Positions 48,405-57,017 of a stretch of DNA of 64,000 nucleotides are shown in pieces. Positions within the stretch are counted from its first letter, which is position 1. Each line of letters opens with the position of its first letter. The notes under the pieces are model-generated. The model made no database searches. It worked only from the letters and a program-made list of their open reading frames with translations, and was not told the origin of the DNA. This DNA is from Bog-756 sp963703145 (GTDB taxonomy: Bacteria > Actinomycetota > Acidimicrobiia > Acidimicrobiales > RAAP-2): NCBI GenBank assembly GCA_963703145.1, contig OY969793.1, forward strand, positions 3,348,001 to 3,412,000. Direction: 5' to 3'. A program made the position numbers and the translations under genes.

Positions 48405-50937
48405 ATGTGGAAGGTCACCTCCAAGGGGCTGTTGGCCCACAAGCTGCGGCTGGCCCTCACCGCCCTCGCCATCGTCCTGGGCGTGACGTTCATCTCCGGC
48501 ACGCTGGTGCTCACCGACACCCTGCACAACACGTTCAACACCCTGTTCGGCCACATCTACCAGAACGTCGACTTCGAGATCCGGGGCAAGGCGGTCTTCG
48601 CCAACAACCAAGGGGGAGGCGGCACCAACCGCAAGGACATCCCCGAGTCCATCGCCGCCTCGGTGCGCCAGGTCCCCGGTGTGGCCTACGCGGTGGGCAC
48701 GGTGGGCGGCTATGCCCAGTTCGTGGCCCCCGACGGCAAGGCGGTGAGCACCGGCGGTGCCCCCACCCTCGGTCTGTCCTTCGACCCCAACCCCGAGCTC
48801 TCCTCGCTGCAGCTGGCCGAGGGCAACGCCCCGACCACTCCCCATGACGTGGTGATGGACGCCGGAACGGCCCAGAAGTACCACTTCGTCGTGGGGGATC
48901 ACGTGCGGATCTTGCTGTCGGGCCCACCCCAGACCTTCACCATCACCGGCATCGTCCGCTTCGGCACAGCCAACAACCTGGCCGGGGCCACACTGGCCGC
49001 CTTCAACCTCCCGACCGCGCAGAAGCTGTTCGGCAAGACCGGCCTCTACAACGCCATCGACGTGTTGGCCACCCCAGGGGCCGACAAACACGTGGTGCAA
49101 CGCGCCATCGCCAAGGAACTTCCCTCCGGCGTCGAGGTCGTGACCGGCCAGACCGTGGCCAACGAGCAGTCCAACAACGTCAACCAGGCGCTGGGATTCT
49201 TCTCGACGGCACTGCTGGTGTTCGCCTTCATCTCGCTGTTCGTGGGTGGGTTCACCATCTTCAACACCTTCTCGATCATCGTGGGCCAGCGGACACGCGA
49301 GTTGGCCCTGCTCCGGATCGTCGGAGCCAGCCGGCGCCAGGTGTTCCGCTCCGTCTTGTTGGAGGCGACCATCCTCGGCATCCTGGCGTCCCTGGTCGGG
49401 CTGGGGCTCGGCGTGCTGGCCGCCATCGGGCTCGAGGCCCTCTTGTCCGGCTTCGGCATCACCCTGCCCACCGGATCGCTGGTGTTCGAGTCCCGGACGG
49501 TGGTCGCCGCGCTGGTGGTGGGGGTCGGGGTCACGGTCGTATCCGCCATCAGCCCGGCCCGCCGCGCCGTGCGCATCCCACCGGTGGCCGCCCTGGCCGA
49601 CTACCGGTCCGATCAACAGAGAGTCGTCGCGGCGCCGGTTGGTGGTGGGGGGGCTCTTCGGCCTCCTTGGCGTGGCGGTCCTGATCATCGGGTTGACCAA
49701 GCCGGCCATCCAGCTGGTCGGAGTCGGGGCCATCGCCGTCTTCCTCGGCATCGGGATGCTGGCCCCGGTCGTGGCCCGTCCCATGTCGAGTGTGCTCGGC
49801 CGGCCCCTGGCCGCGGTGTTCGGCATTTCGGGCAAGCTGGGCCGCGAGAACTCCATGCGCAGCCCCAGGCGGACGGCCCAGACCTCGTCGGCCCTCATGG
49901 TCGGTCTGGCCCTGGTGTCGACCATCGCCGTCTTTGGCGCGTCACTCTCCAAGTCGGCCACGAGCAGCGTGGACAAGGCCATCTCCGCCGACTACATCAT
50001 CACCGCCTCGGGGGTGGGTGCGGGTGGGTTCTCCAACTCGGTGGCGCCGACGGCCGCCAAGCTGGCCGGTGTGCGTGCGGTCTCGACCGTCTACAGCGGC
50101 GAGTTCGAGTTGGGCTCGAACCTGTCGACGGTCACCGCCGTGTCCCCCGAGCACCTGTCCCAGACGGTCATCCTGCGGATGGACCGCGGCTCGGGTGCTG
50201 CGGCTCTGGCGGCGGGTGAGCTGCTGATCGATACCACGACGGCCAACGCCAAGCACCTCTCGGTGGGATCGGTGGCCAAGGTCAAGTTCGCCGAGACGGG
50301 CAACTCGACGGTGCGTATCGGCGGGGTGTTCAAACCCAACGCCCTCCTCGGGAGCTATCTGGTCGGCGACACCTACTTCCTGGCCCACTTCGCCAATCAA
50401 CTCCCGGTCGCGGTCCTCATCCGGAGTACCGATACGTCGGCCACCGGCCCCGCGCTGACCCACGGCCTGGCGGCCTACCCCAACCTCAAGATCCAGACGC
50501 GGGCGGCCTTCGAGAAGTCCCAGCAACAACAGGTGAACCAGCTGCTCGGCCTGGTCTACGTGCTGCTGGCCCTGGCCATCGTGATCGCGCTGATCGGGAT
50601 CGTGAACACCTTGATGCTCTCGGTGTTCGAGCGAACCCATGAGATCGGACTGCTGCGGGCCGTCGGGATGCGGCGGCGCCAGGTCAGGGCCATGATCCGC
50701 TCGGAGTCGGTCATCTTGTCCCTGTTCGGAGCCATCATCGGTGTGGTGGTGGGGACGGCGCTGGGCGTCGCTTTTGCTTCCTCCCTCAAACAGCAGGGCA
50801 TCACCGACATCGTGGTGCCGGTGGCCAGCCTCGTCGTATTCCTGGTGCTGTCGGCACTGCTGGGCCTGGCTGCGGCCAGTTGGCCGGCGCGCCGGGCGGC
50901 CAAGCTCGACGTGTTGGCCGCCATCGCCTCGGAGTAA
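48405..50937 (+). CDS. FtsX/MacB-like ABC transporter permease, one frameshift
   Basis: Large permease with duplicated FtsX domains. First half from ATG 48405: N-terminal helix (LRLALTALAIVLGVTFISGTLVL), a long extracytoplasmic domain, then FISLFVGGFTIFNTFSIIVGQRTRELALLRIVGASRRQVFRSVLLE. The second half, with another extracellular domain and IVNTLMLSVFERTHEIGLLRAVGMRRRQVRAMI, is one frame on from about 49617-49630. One extra base explains it; removing it gives 843 residues. Exports lipid, peptide or drug substrates, or transmits signals. Located beside a PspC/DUF1707/two-component set, so a role in envelope stress is suggested. Confidence 0.9.
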
Positions 50938-51023
50938 AGCACACCCGGGTCCGACCTCCCGGTGGGAACCGTGATGTCCGATTCCCGCTCGTAGCACCGG
51001 GCCGGACGTGTCACGATGCCAAG

Positions 51024-52550
51024 GTGATCGACGACCCCGAGCGCTGCTACCGGGCGGCCCAGAGCAAGGACGCCCGCTTCGACGGGTGGTTCTTCATCGG
51101 GGTCACGTCGACCGGGATCTACTGCCGGCCGAGCTGCCCGGCCCGCACCCCCATGCGCCGGAACGTGCGGTTCTACCCCTCGGCCGCCGCCGCCCAGCAG
51201 GCAGGGTTCCGGGCCTGCCTGCGCTGCCGGCCCGACGCCACCCCGGGTTCGCCCGAGTGGAACCTGCGAGCCGATGCCGTGGCCCGGGCCATGCGCCTCA
51301 TCCGGGACGGGATCGTCGACCGGGAGGGGGTGGAGGGCCTGGCCCGTCGACTGGGCTACAGCGTGCGCCAGGTCAACCGCCTGGTGACCGCCGAGGTCGG
51401 GACGGGCCCGTTGGCTCTGGCCCGGGCCCAACGGGCCCAGACCGCCCGGGTGCTGCTCGAGACCACCGACCTGCCGGTGGCCCAGGTGGCGTTCGGGGCC
51501 GGGTTCAACAGCCTCCGCCAGTGCAACGACACGATTCGGGACATCTTCGCCGACACGCCGACGGGCCTGCGCCGGCGGGTGTCTAAGGCCGCCGCCCGGG
51601 CCGTTGCCGACGCCTCCCACGGCATCCACCTCCGCCTGCCGGCCCGTCGGCCGTTCGACGCCGGATCGGTGCTCGCCTTCCTCGGCCTCCGGGCCGTTCC
51701 CGGCATCGAGTCGTTCGACGGAACCACCTACCGCCGCTCCCTGGCCCTTCCCCACGGCCATGCCGTGATCGCCCTGTCCGTCCCGGTCGACTCTGGCCGG
51801 GGCCCCGGCATCATCGAGGCCGACTTGGAGCTGTCAGACCTGCGCGACCTGACTGCGGCGGTGTCCCGCTGCCGCCAGCTGCTCGACCTGGACGCCGATC
51901 CGGTGGCCGTGGAGGAGGCGCTCGGGCCCGACCCGCTGCTCGGCCACCTCGTCGTCACGCACCCGGGCAGACGCGTGCCGGGAGCCGTTGACGGCTTCGA
52001 ACTGGCCGTCCGCGCCGTGATCGGGCAACAGGTGTCGGTAGCCGGGGCCCGCACGGTGGCCGGACGCCTGGTGGCGGTCGCCGGGGCGCGGTTGCCGCTC
52101 GGGGACGGTGAGGTCGGCCGGCTGTTCCCGACGCCACAGGCCCTCGTCGAGCTGGCCGAGGCCCGACCCGAGGCCTTCTCCATGCCGGCCGCCCGGAGGG
52201 GCGCGCTGGTGGCCCTGGCCACCGCCGTGGACGCCGGCGGGGTGGTGATCGATCCGGGCACTGACCCCGCCGAGCTCCGGGAGGCCCTGGTCGCGCTGCC
52301 TGGAATCGGCCCCTGGACCGCCGAGTACGTGGCCATGCGGGCTCTGCGGGACCCGGACGCCTTTCTGCCCAGCGACCTCGGCATCCGCAGCGCCGCCTTA
52401 TCGCTCGGCCTGTCCGACGATCCGGCCGACCTCGAGCGGACCTCCGAGCGGTGGCGGCCGTGGCGCAGCTACGCCATGGCCCACTTGTGGTCGCTTCCCG
52501 CCGATCGCCGCCGCATCGCCAAGAACCCTTCGAAAGGACGTGCTGCATGA
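51024..52550 (+). CDS. Ada-AlkA fusion: alkylation-response regulator and 3-methyladenine glycosylase
   Basis: 508 residues in three parts. Ada N-terminal zinc domain with Cys34, Cys38, Cys65 and Cys68 (GIYCRPSCPARTP, CLRCRPD); Cys34 is the expected methyl-phosphotriester acceptor. An AraC-type HTH follows (~90-185: LARRLGYSVRQVNRLVTAEVGTGPLALARAQRAQTARVLLETTDLPVAQVAFGAGFNSLRQCNDTIRD). AlkA glycosylase comes last, with helix-hairpin-helix ALPGIGPWTAEYVAMRAL and catalytic Asp in FLPSDLGIR. It senses methylation damage, activates transcription and excises damaged bases. Its stop overlaps the ATG of ogt (ATGA). Confidence 0.94.
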   Translation: MIDDPERCYRAAQSKDARFDGWFFIGVTSTGIYCRPSCPARTPMRRNVRFYPSAAAAQQAGFRACLRCRPDATPGSPEWNLRADAVARAMRLIRDGIVDREGVEGLARRLGYSVRQVNRLVTAEVGTGPLALARAQRAQTARVLLETTDLPVAQVAFGAGFNSLRQCNDTIRDIFADTPTGLRRRVSKAAARAVADASHGIHLRLPARRPFDAGSVLAFLGLRAVPGIESFDGTTYRRSLALPHGHAVIALSVPVDSGRGPGIIEADLELSDLRDLTAAVSRCRQLLDLDADPVAVEEALGPDPLLGHLVVTHPGRRVPGAVDGFELAVRAVIGQQVSVAGARTVAGRLVAVAGARLPLGDGEVGRLFPTPQALVELAEARPEAFSMPAARRGALVALATAVDAGGVVIDPGTDPAELREALVALPGIGPWTAEYVAMRALRDPDAFLPSDLGIRSAALSLGLSDDPADLERTSERWRPWRSYAMAHLWSLPADRRRIAKNPSKGRAA

Positions 52551-53014
52551 CCATCGCCACCACCCCCCTGGACACTCCCGTCGGACGCCTCGTGCTGGAG
52601 GGCGACGGGGACATCCTGGTTGGCATCTGGCTCCCCAACGACCCCAAGCAGGCAACGGTTGAGGACTCGGGGGCGACGCCGGTGCTGAAGGAGACCGCCG
52701 TCCAGCTCGAGGAGTACTTCGCCGGCGAGCGGACCGGCTTCGACGTGCCCATGGAGCTCGACGGGACCGTCTTCCAGCGCGAGGTGTGGGCCGAGCTGTC
52801 GAGGATCCCCTACGGGGAGACCATCTCCTACGGTGAGCTGGCCCGGCGGGTGGGACGTCCCAAGGGACCACGGGCGGTGGGCCAGGCCAACGGCCGAAAC
52901 CCCATCCCGATCATCGTGCCCTGCCACCGGGTGCTGGCCGGAAACGGCCTCGGCGGCTACGGCGGTGGTCTCTCGGTCAAGCGGGCCCTGCTGGCCCTCG
53001 AGGGCATCGGCTGA
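52547..53014 (+). CDS. ogt: Methylated-DNA--protein-cysteine methyltransferase
   Basis: 155 residues. The suicide acceptor is Cys126 in IIVPCHRVL; TVFQREVWAELSRIPYGETISYGELARRVGRPKGPRAVGQANGRNP (75-119) contains the DNA-binding helix with the Arg finger. It repairs O6-methylguanine by direct transfer. Translationally coupled to the Ada-AlkA gene, completing an alkylation-repair operon probably induced by the Ada part. Confidence 0.95.
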   Translation: MTIATTPLDTPVGRLVLEGDGDILVGIWLPNDPKQATVEDSGATPVLKETAVQLEEYFAGERTGFDVPMELDGTVFQREVWAELSRIPYGETISYGELARRVGRPKGPRAVGQANGRNPIPIIVPCHRVLAGNGLGGYGGGLSVKRALLALEGIG

Positions 53015-53042
53015 GGGACGCCAGAGCTCCGGTCATGATCGT

Positions 53043-53064
53043 CCGCGGCGCGGCTATGCCGCGG
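53043..53064. terminator. hairpin between ogt and def
   Basis: CCGCGGC-GCGGCTAT-GCCGCGG, a 7-bp stem with an 8-nt loop that contains the def stop codon (53054-53056). Lies between two convergent genes and may serve both. Confidence 0.45.
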
Positions 53065-53662
53065 GAGGGGTGGGCTCCCCGGTGATCAGGTCGACGGCCT
53101 CGGCTGTGGCCAGGCCGGCCAGCGGCGCGTAGGCCTCGGCGGCGCAGAGGGTCCGGGTGTTCATGCGGTCCACGTAGAGGACCCCGTCGAGGTGGTCGAT
53201 CTCGTGCTGGAGGATACGGGCGTGCCACCCGTTGACGCGCTGGTGGTGCTGGACGCCGACGAGGTCGAGGTACTCCACGTCGACCTCGTGGAAGCGCTCG
53301 ACCGCTGCGGTGTACCCCTCGACACTCAGGCACCCCTCGAAGTGGTTGCGGGTCTCGTAGCCGACGGCGTGGAGGACCGGGTTGATCAGCACGTAGGGCT
53401 CGATGGCCCGCCGCTCCCGTTCGACCAGCTGGGCCTCGGTGTAGCGCTCGATGAACTCGGGGAGGTCGTGGACCACCACCACGCGCCAGGGCTCGCCGAT
53501 CTGTGGCGCGGCCAGGCCGACTCCGGGCACGGCGTCGAGGGTCTGCCACAGGCGATCGACGAGCTCGACGGTCGAAGGCGAGGTGACGGCCTCGAGAGGG
53601 ACCTCCGCGGCCCGCCGGCGCAGCACCGGATCCCCCACCTGTACGACCGACCAGTCCTCCAT
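53054..53662 (-). CDS. def: Peptide deformylase
   Basis: 202 residues from ATG 53662 (an in-frame start 12 codons upstream is possible). The three deformylase motifs are intact: GVGLAAPQIG (47-56), EGCLSV with Cys111, and QHEIDHLDG with His153, Glu154 and His157 binding the metal. The enzyme removes the N-formyl group from new proteins. The C-terminal extension (~25 residues past the usual end) is typical of actinobacterial forms. It stands alone here, not with fmt. Confidence 0.95.
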   Translation of the reverse strand: MEDWSVVQVGDPVLRRRAAEVPLEAVTSPSTVELVDRLWQTLDAVPGVGLAAPQIGEPWRVVVVHDLPEFIERYTEAQLVERERRAIEPYVLINPVLHAVGYETRNHFEGCLSVEGYTAAVERFHEVDVEYLDLVGVQHHQRVNGWHARILQHEIDHLDGVLYVDRMNTRTLCAAEAYAPLAGLATAEAVDLITGEPTPPAA

Positions 53663-53721
53663 GACCGTGGTCACCGTACCGCCTAGGGCCGTTGCCACCG
53701 GTCTGGCAGCCGGGCCAGTGG

Positions 53722-53749
53722 TTGACTACTACGCCTGACGTAGTACTAT
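53722..53749 (+). promoter_or_regulatory. padR promoter with embedded operator, leaderless
   Basis: -35 TTGACT (53722-53727), 16-nt spacer, -10 TACTAT (53744-53749). The -10 ends 6 nt before ATG 53756, so transcription should start on the ATG. A perfect inverted repeat TACTACG-CCTGA-CGTAGTA (53727-53745) fills the spacer between the two boxes. A dimeric PadR bound here would exclude RNA polymerase. Confidence 0.8.
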
Positions 53750-53755
53750 GTCGCC

Positions 53756-54124
53756 ATGGCGAAGCGGAGCCCGTCGGGGCGAGCGGACTCGAGTCGGCGC
53801 AGCCTGGGACGGAGCAACGAGCCCTCGGTCCTGATCCTGACCAGCCTGGCCGCCGGCGCCAAGCACGGCTACGCCCTGACCCAGGACATCGAGGCGTTCG
53901 CCGGGGTCAGCCTGGGCCCCGGCACGCTCTACGGCGCCATCACCCGGCTGGAAGAGCGGGGCCTGATCGTCCCGCTGGCCAGTGAGGACCGCCGCCGGCC
54001 TTACGCCATCACCCCGAGTGGGCGGGTGGCGCTGGAGACGGCGGTCCGCGAGATGCGCACCCTCGCCGACGAGGGCGCGGTGCGCCTCGGGCTGGCGCTG
54101 GCGGCCGGGTTAGCCCTCCGATGA
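53756..54124 (+). CDS. PadR-family transcriptional regulator
   Basis: 122 residues. PadR winged helix: SVLILTSLAAGAKHGYALTQDIEAFAGVSLGPGTLYGAITRLEERGLI (~24-71), with the GxLYxxxxRLExxGLI signature, then the wing DRRRPYAITPSGR. No long C-terminal domain. Its promoter contains a matching palindrome, implying autorepression. Cotranscribed with a membrane protein whose ATG overlaps the padR TGA (ATGA). Confidence 0.93.
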   Translation: MAKRSPSGRADSSRRSLGRSNEPSVLILTSLAAGAKHGYALTQDIEAFAGVSLGPGTLYGAITRLEERGLIVPLASEDRRRPYAITPSGRVALETAVREMRTLADEGAVRLGLALAAGLALR

Positions 54125-55056
54125 CCGGGGACGACCGGTACCGGCGGGTGCTGCGGTGGTATCCCGCCGCCTGGCGGGAGCGCTACGGCGACGAGATGGC
54201 CGCCCTGCTGGAGGACACCCATCCCATGGCCGACCTCCCCGTCCGGGAGCAGGCCGCACTGGCCGCGAGAGGGGTGATGGAGCGCCTCCGGGCCGGCAGG
54301 GCTCTCGGGCCGGCGTCGGGACGAGAGGAACGGATCCGAGGTGGTGCCCTCGTCGTGTTGTGGGCCTGGGCCGTCTTCGTGGTGGCCGGATCGGTCTTCG
54401 CCAAGTTCTCCGAGCACTGGGCCGGCGCCACGCCGACAGCAGACCGCCCGTTGCCCACCTCAGCGTTCCAGACCGTCCAGGCCGCCGCCGCCGTCGGAGG
54501 GATCCTGGTGCTGGCCGCCGCCGCCCTGGCGGTGCCGGCGTTCGTCAGGCTCGTGAGGGGCGGCCGTTGGCGGGAGGTCCGGGCCCCCGTGCTGCGGGCC
54601 GCCATGGCGGTGGGCGTCGTCGTCCTCGGCACGGTGGCCCTGGCTGTCTGGGCCCACGACCTGACCAGCCATGACCGCAACGGCGGGCTCGCCCTCTATG
54701 GCGCCCTGTTCCTCGTGTGGGCCGCGACCACGGTCGCAGCCCTCGCCGCCTGCACGGCGGCCGCTGCCGCGGTCGCCCGCCACCTGGACCTTTCGTCCGG
54801 GACGCTCCGGATCGTCGGGGGCGTGGCCCTGGTGCTCACCGCCGACATGGCCGCGGTCCTCCTCGGCACGACGCTGTGGTGGGCGTCGGTCGCACGAGTC
54901 GCCCCGGGTGTGCTGGGCAACGGCATGCTCGGGACCTCGTCGGTCCTCGCACCCCTGCTGGTGGGCGCCGGGGTGGCCATGGTGGCTGGGCTCGCCCTCG
55001 CCTCGTGGGGGGCGGTCCGGGTAGGGCGCTCCCTCTGGGCCCACACCACCCCCTAG
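54121..55056 (+). CDS. PadR-associated integral membrane protein
   Basis: 311 residues. The N-terminus YRRVLRWYPAAWRERYGDEMAALLEDT is the motif of actinobacterial membrane proteins encoded beside PadR genes. Seven or so membrane helices follow (~75-95, 122-145, 163-180, 195-218, 230-255, 270-295). Function is unknown; in other genomes the pair is common, and the membrane protein may be the regulated output or a sensor. Confidence 0.83.
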   Translation: MTGDDRYRRVLRWYPAAWRERYGDEMAALLEDTHPMADLPVREQAALAARGVMERLRAGRALGPASGREERIRGGALVVLWAWAVFVVAGSVFAKFSEHWAGATPTADRPLPTSAFQTVQAAAAVGGILVLAAAALAVPAFVRLVRGGRWREVRAPVLRAAMAVGVVVLGTVALAVWAHDLTSHDRNGGLALYGALFLVWAATTVAALAACTAAAAAVARHLDLSSGTLRIVGGVALVLTADMAAVLLGTTLWWASVARVAPGVLGNGMLGTSSVLAPLLVGAGVAMVAGLALASWGAVRVGRSLWAHTTP

Positions 55057-55183
55057 CGCGTCCCCGCTCCCCATGGGGCCCGGGGCCCTCGCTGGGCCTA
55101 CGCGTGTGACCGGTGGCGTCGTAGGCTCACCGAACTCCCGACGGGAAGCCGACGGGCCGTGACCACCTGAGCGGGGAGAGACG

Positions 55184-55810
55184 TTGCGACCGGGACGAAT
55201 CGAAGCACTGATCGACGGGGTCTTTGCCATCGCCTTGACCCTGCTGGTCCTCGACCTGCCCAAGCCGGCGGTGTCGAGCCATCTCGGGCGGGACCTGCTC
55301 CACCAGTGGCCCTCGTATGTGGCCTACCTGGTCTCGTTCATCACCATCGCCATCATGTGGATCGAGCATCACGGGATGATGGGTGCGGTGCGCACCATCA
55401 ACCGGCGCTTCCTCGAGCGGACCCTCGTGTTGCTCTTGTTCACCTCGGTAATCCCGTGGCCCACCGCAGTGGCCGCGAGCTACGCCGACCAGGGGACCTC
55501 CGAGGCCAGGGTGGCTGCCATCCTCTACGGGGCCACGCTGCTGTTGACCAGCCTGTCGTTCTTCTGGGGATGGCGGTATCTGACCGGCCATCCCGAACTG
55601 GTGGCCGAGGCGGCGCGGCCGGCCTTCCCGGCCGGCACCCGCCGGGCCTTTCTCGGGAGCCTCGTCTATGTGGTGGCCATCGTCGTGGCCGTTGTCAGCC
55701 CGTTGGCGTCCTTCGCCATCGACGCCGCCGTGGTGGTGTACTTCGCCCTGACGAGCACCGACGTCCCCGGCCTGGTCGACCGAGCGGCGCGGACCGAGGG
55801 TGCGGGCTGA
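55184..55810 (+). CDS. TMEM175/DUF1211-family potassium channel-like protein
   Basis: 208 residues with six membrane helices. The first helix RIEALIDGVFAIALTLLVLDL matches the (F)SDGVFAIAxTLL signature of bacterial TMEM175 channels, with I replacing S. HHGMMGAVRTINRRFLERTL after the second helix is also typical. These form tetrameric K+-permeable channels. TTG start with GGGGAGAG upstream. The change in the DGVFAIA filter region may alter selectivity (inference). Confidence 0.85.
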   Translation: MRPGRIEALIDGVFAIALTLLVLDLPKPAVSSHLGRDLLHQWPSYVAYLVSFITIAIMWIEHHGMMGAVRTINRRFLERTLVLLLFTSVIPWPTAVAASYADQGTSEARVAAILYGATLLLTSLSFFWGWRYLTGHPELVAEAARPAFPAGTRRAFLGSLVYVVAIVVAVVSPLASFAIDAAVVVYFALTSTDVPGLVDRAARTEGAG

Positions 55811-55837
55811 GCCCACCCGCCGCGGGCCAGTCTGACG

Positions 55838-56908
55838 TCAGCTGTCGTCGGGTGGACAAGCCACACCGGCCATCCCCATGAGATCGCGAAAGGTCGCGCG
55901 GGCCACCTTCCAGGTGCCGTCGACCAGCACGGCGTCCCCCCGGTGCCCGGCGACCAGGACCCGACCTTCCACCACGATGGTGAACCACACCGCAGCGTGC
56001 CCGGCATCGATGAAGACCACGTCGTCGACGGTGTTGTCGGAGCGCTCGGGGACGAGGTGCCGGTCCCGCTCTTTGGCCAGGGCCACCACCGGCCCGAGTG
56101 TCTCCCCCCGCTCGACGAAGGGGACCGAGCGGCCGTCATCCCCGGTCGTTCCGATCTCGGCGAAGGCGGTCTCGATCTCGGCACGGGCGGCGTCGACGTC
56201 CCCGGGTGGTGGGCCTGTGGGAGCCACCGCGCCCGCCCCGGGCTGCCGCAGCCGGCCTACCTGGGTCTGGGCCCGCGGCCCCAGGCGCCGGCCCCAGCGG
56301 CGGATGCACCCCTCACAGATGAAGGCGTCCCGTCCGGAGACCAGCCGGCTCGTCCGAGGTGGTGTGCGGCCGCAGAACGAGCAGGCCACGTCTGTGGTCC
56401 GCTCGGCGTCGACCACCTGTGCGCCGGGCGACCCACCGTCGTCGTCCCAGCCGACGGGTGGACCCTCGCCCAGGCCGTCCCCGGTCAGCTCGATCACCGC
56501 GTCCCTGAGGCCCTCGAGGTCGACGCCCATGGCGGTGAGCACCTGGGCGGCGACACCCTCTCCCTCGCGCACCAGGCCGAGCAGGAGGTGCTCGGTGCCG
56601 ATGTAGTGGTGACCCAGCTCCAACGCCTCGCGCAGGGCCAGCTCCAGCACCTTTTTCGCCCGCGGCGTGAACGGCGGTGAGCCGCTGGACCCGGTGGCCA
56701 CTACCCCGATCGTGTCGACGACCCGATCCCGTACCGACTGGAGCCGGACGCCCAGCAGGTCCAGCGCCAGGGCGGCCGGACCCTGGCGCTCTTGGATCAG
56801 GCCCAGCAGGAGGTGCTCGGTGCCGATGAAGCTGTGGCCGAGCAGGCGGGACTCCTCTTGGGCCAGGACCAGCACCCGCCGTGCCCGGTCGGTGAACCGC
56901 TCGAACAT
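55838..56908 (-). CDS. Clp_N-repeat protein with ClpX-type zinc finger and NTF2-like domain, no ATPase
   Basis: 356 residues from ATG 56908. Residues 1-145 are two ClpC/ClpA N-domain repeats (MFERFTDRARRVLVLAQEES, GHSFIGTEHLLLGLI; then FTPRAKKVLELALREALELGHHYIGTEHLLLGLV). Residues 176-201 form a ClpX-type zinc-binding domain, C-x2-C-x18-C-x2-C (CSFCGRT..ICEGC). The last ~115 residues (ARAEIETAFAEIG..VWFTIVVEGRVL..DGTWKVARATFRDLMG) look like an NTF2/SnoaL-type domain. There is no Walker motif, so it cannot unfold proteins. It could be an adaptor or decoy presenting substrates to ClpC/ClpX, or a phospho-arginine-binding sensor. Upstream in-frame starts (57019) would overlap the divergent gene. 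Confidence 0.82.
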   Translation of the reverse strand: MFERFTDRARRVLVLAQEESRLLGHSFIGTEHLLLGLIQERQGPAALALDLLGVRLQSVRDRVVDTIGVVATGSSGSPPFTPRAKKVLELALREALELGHHYIGTEHLLLGLVREGEGVAAQVLTAMGVDLEGLRDAVIELTGDGLGEGPPVGWDDDGGSPGAQVVDAERTTDVACSFCGRTPPRTSRLVSGRDAFICEGCIRRWGRRLGPRAQTQVGRLRQPGAGAVAPTGPPPGDVDAARAEIETAFAEIGTTGDDGRSVPFVERGETLGPVVALAKERDRHLVPERSDNTVDDVVFIDAGHAAVWFTIVVEGRVLVAGHRGDAVLVDGTWKVARATFRDLMGMAGVACPPDDS

Positions 56909-57017
56909 CTGGGCAGCTTCGCGCACCACATCAGCGGGGTCCACGGGATGTCCAGGAGTATCCGCAGTCCCACCTGGTAACTTTTGTCCGATTACCGGAG
57001 TGTCCAGGGGGGAATCC

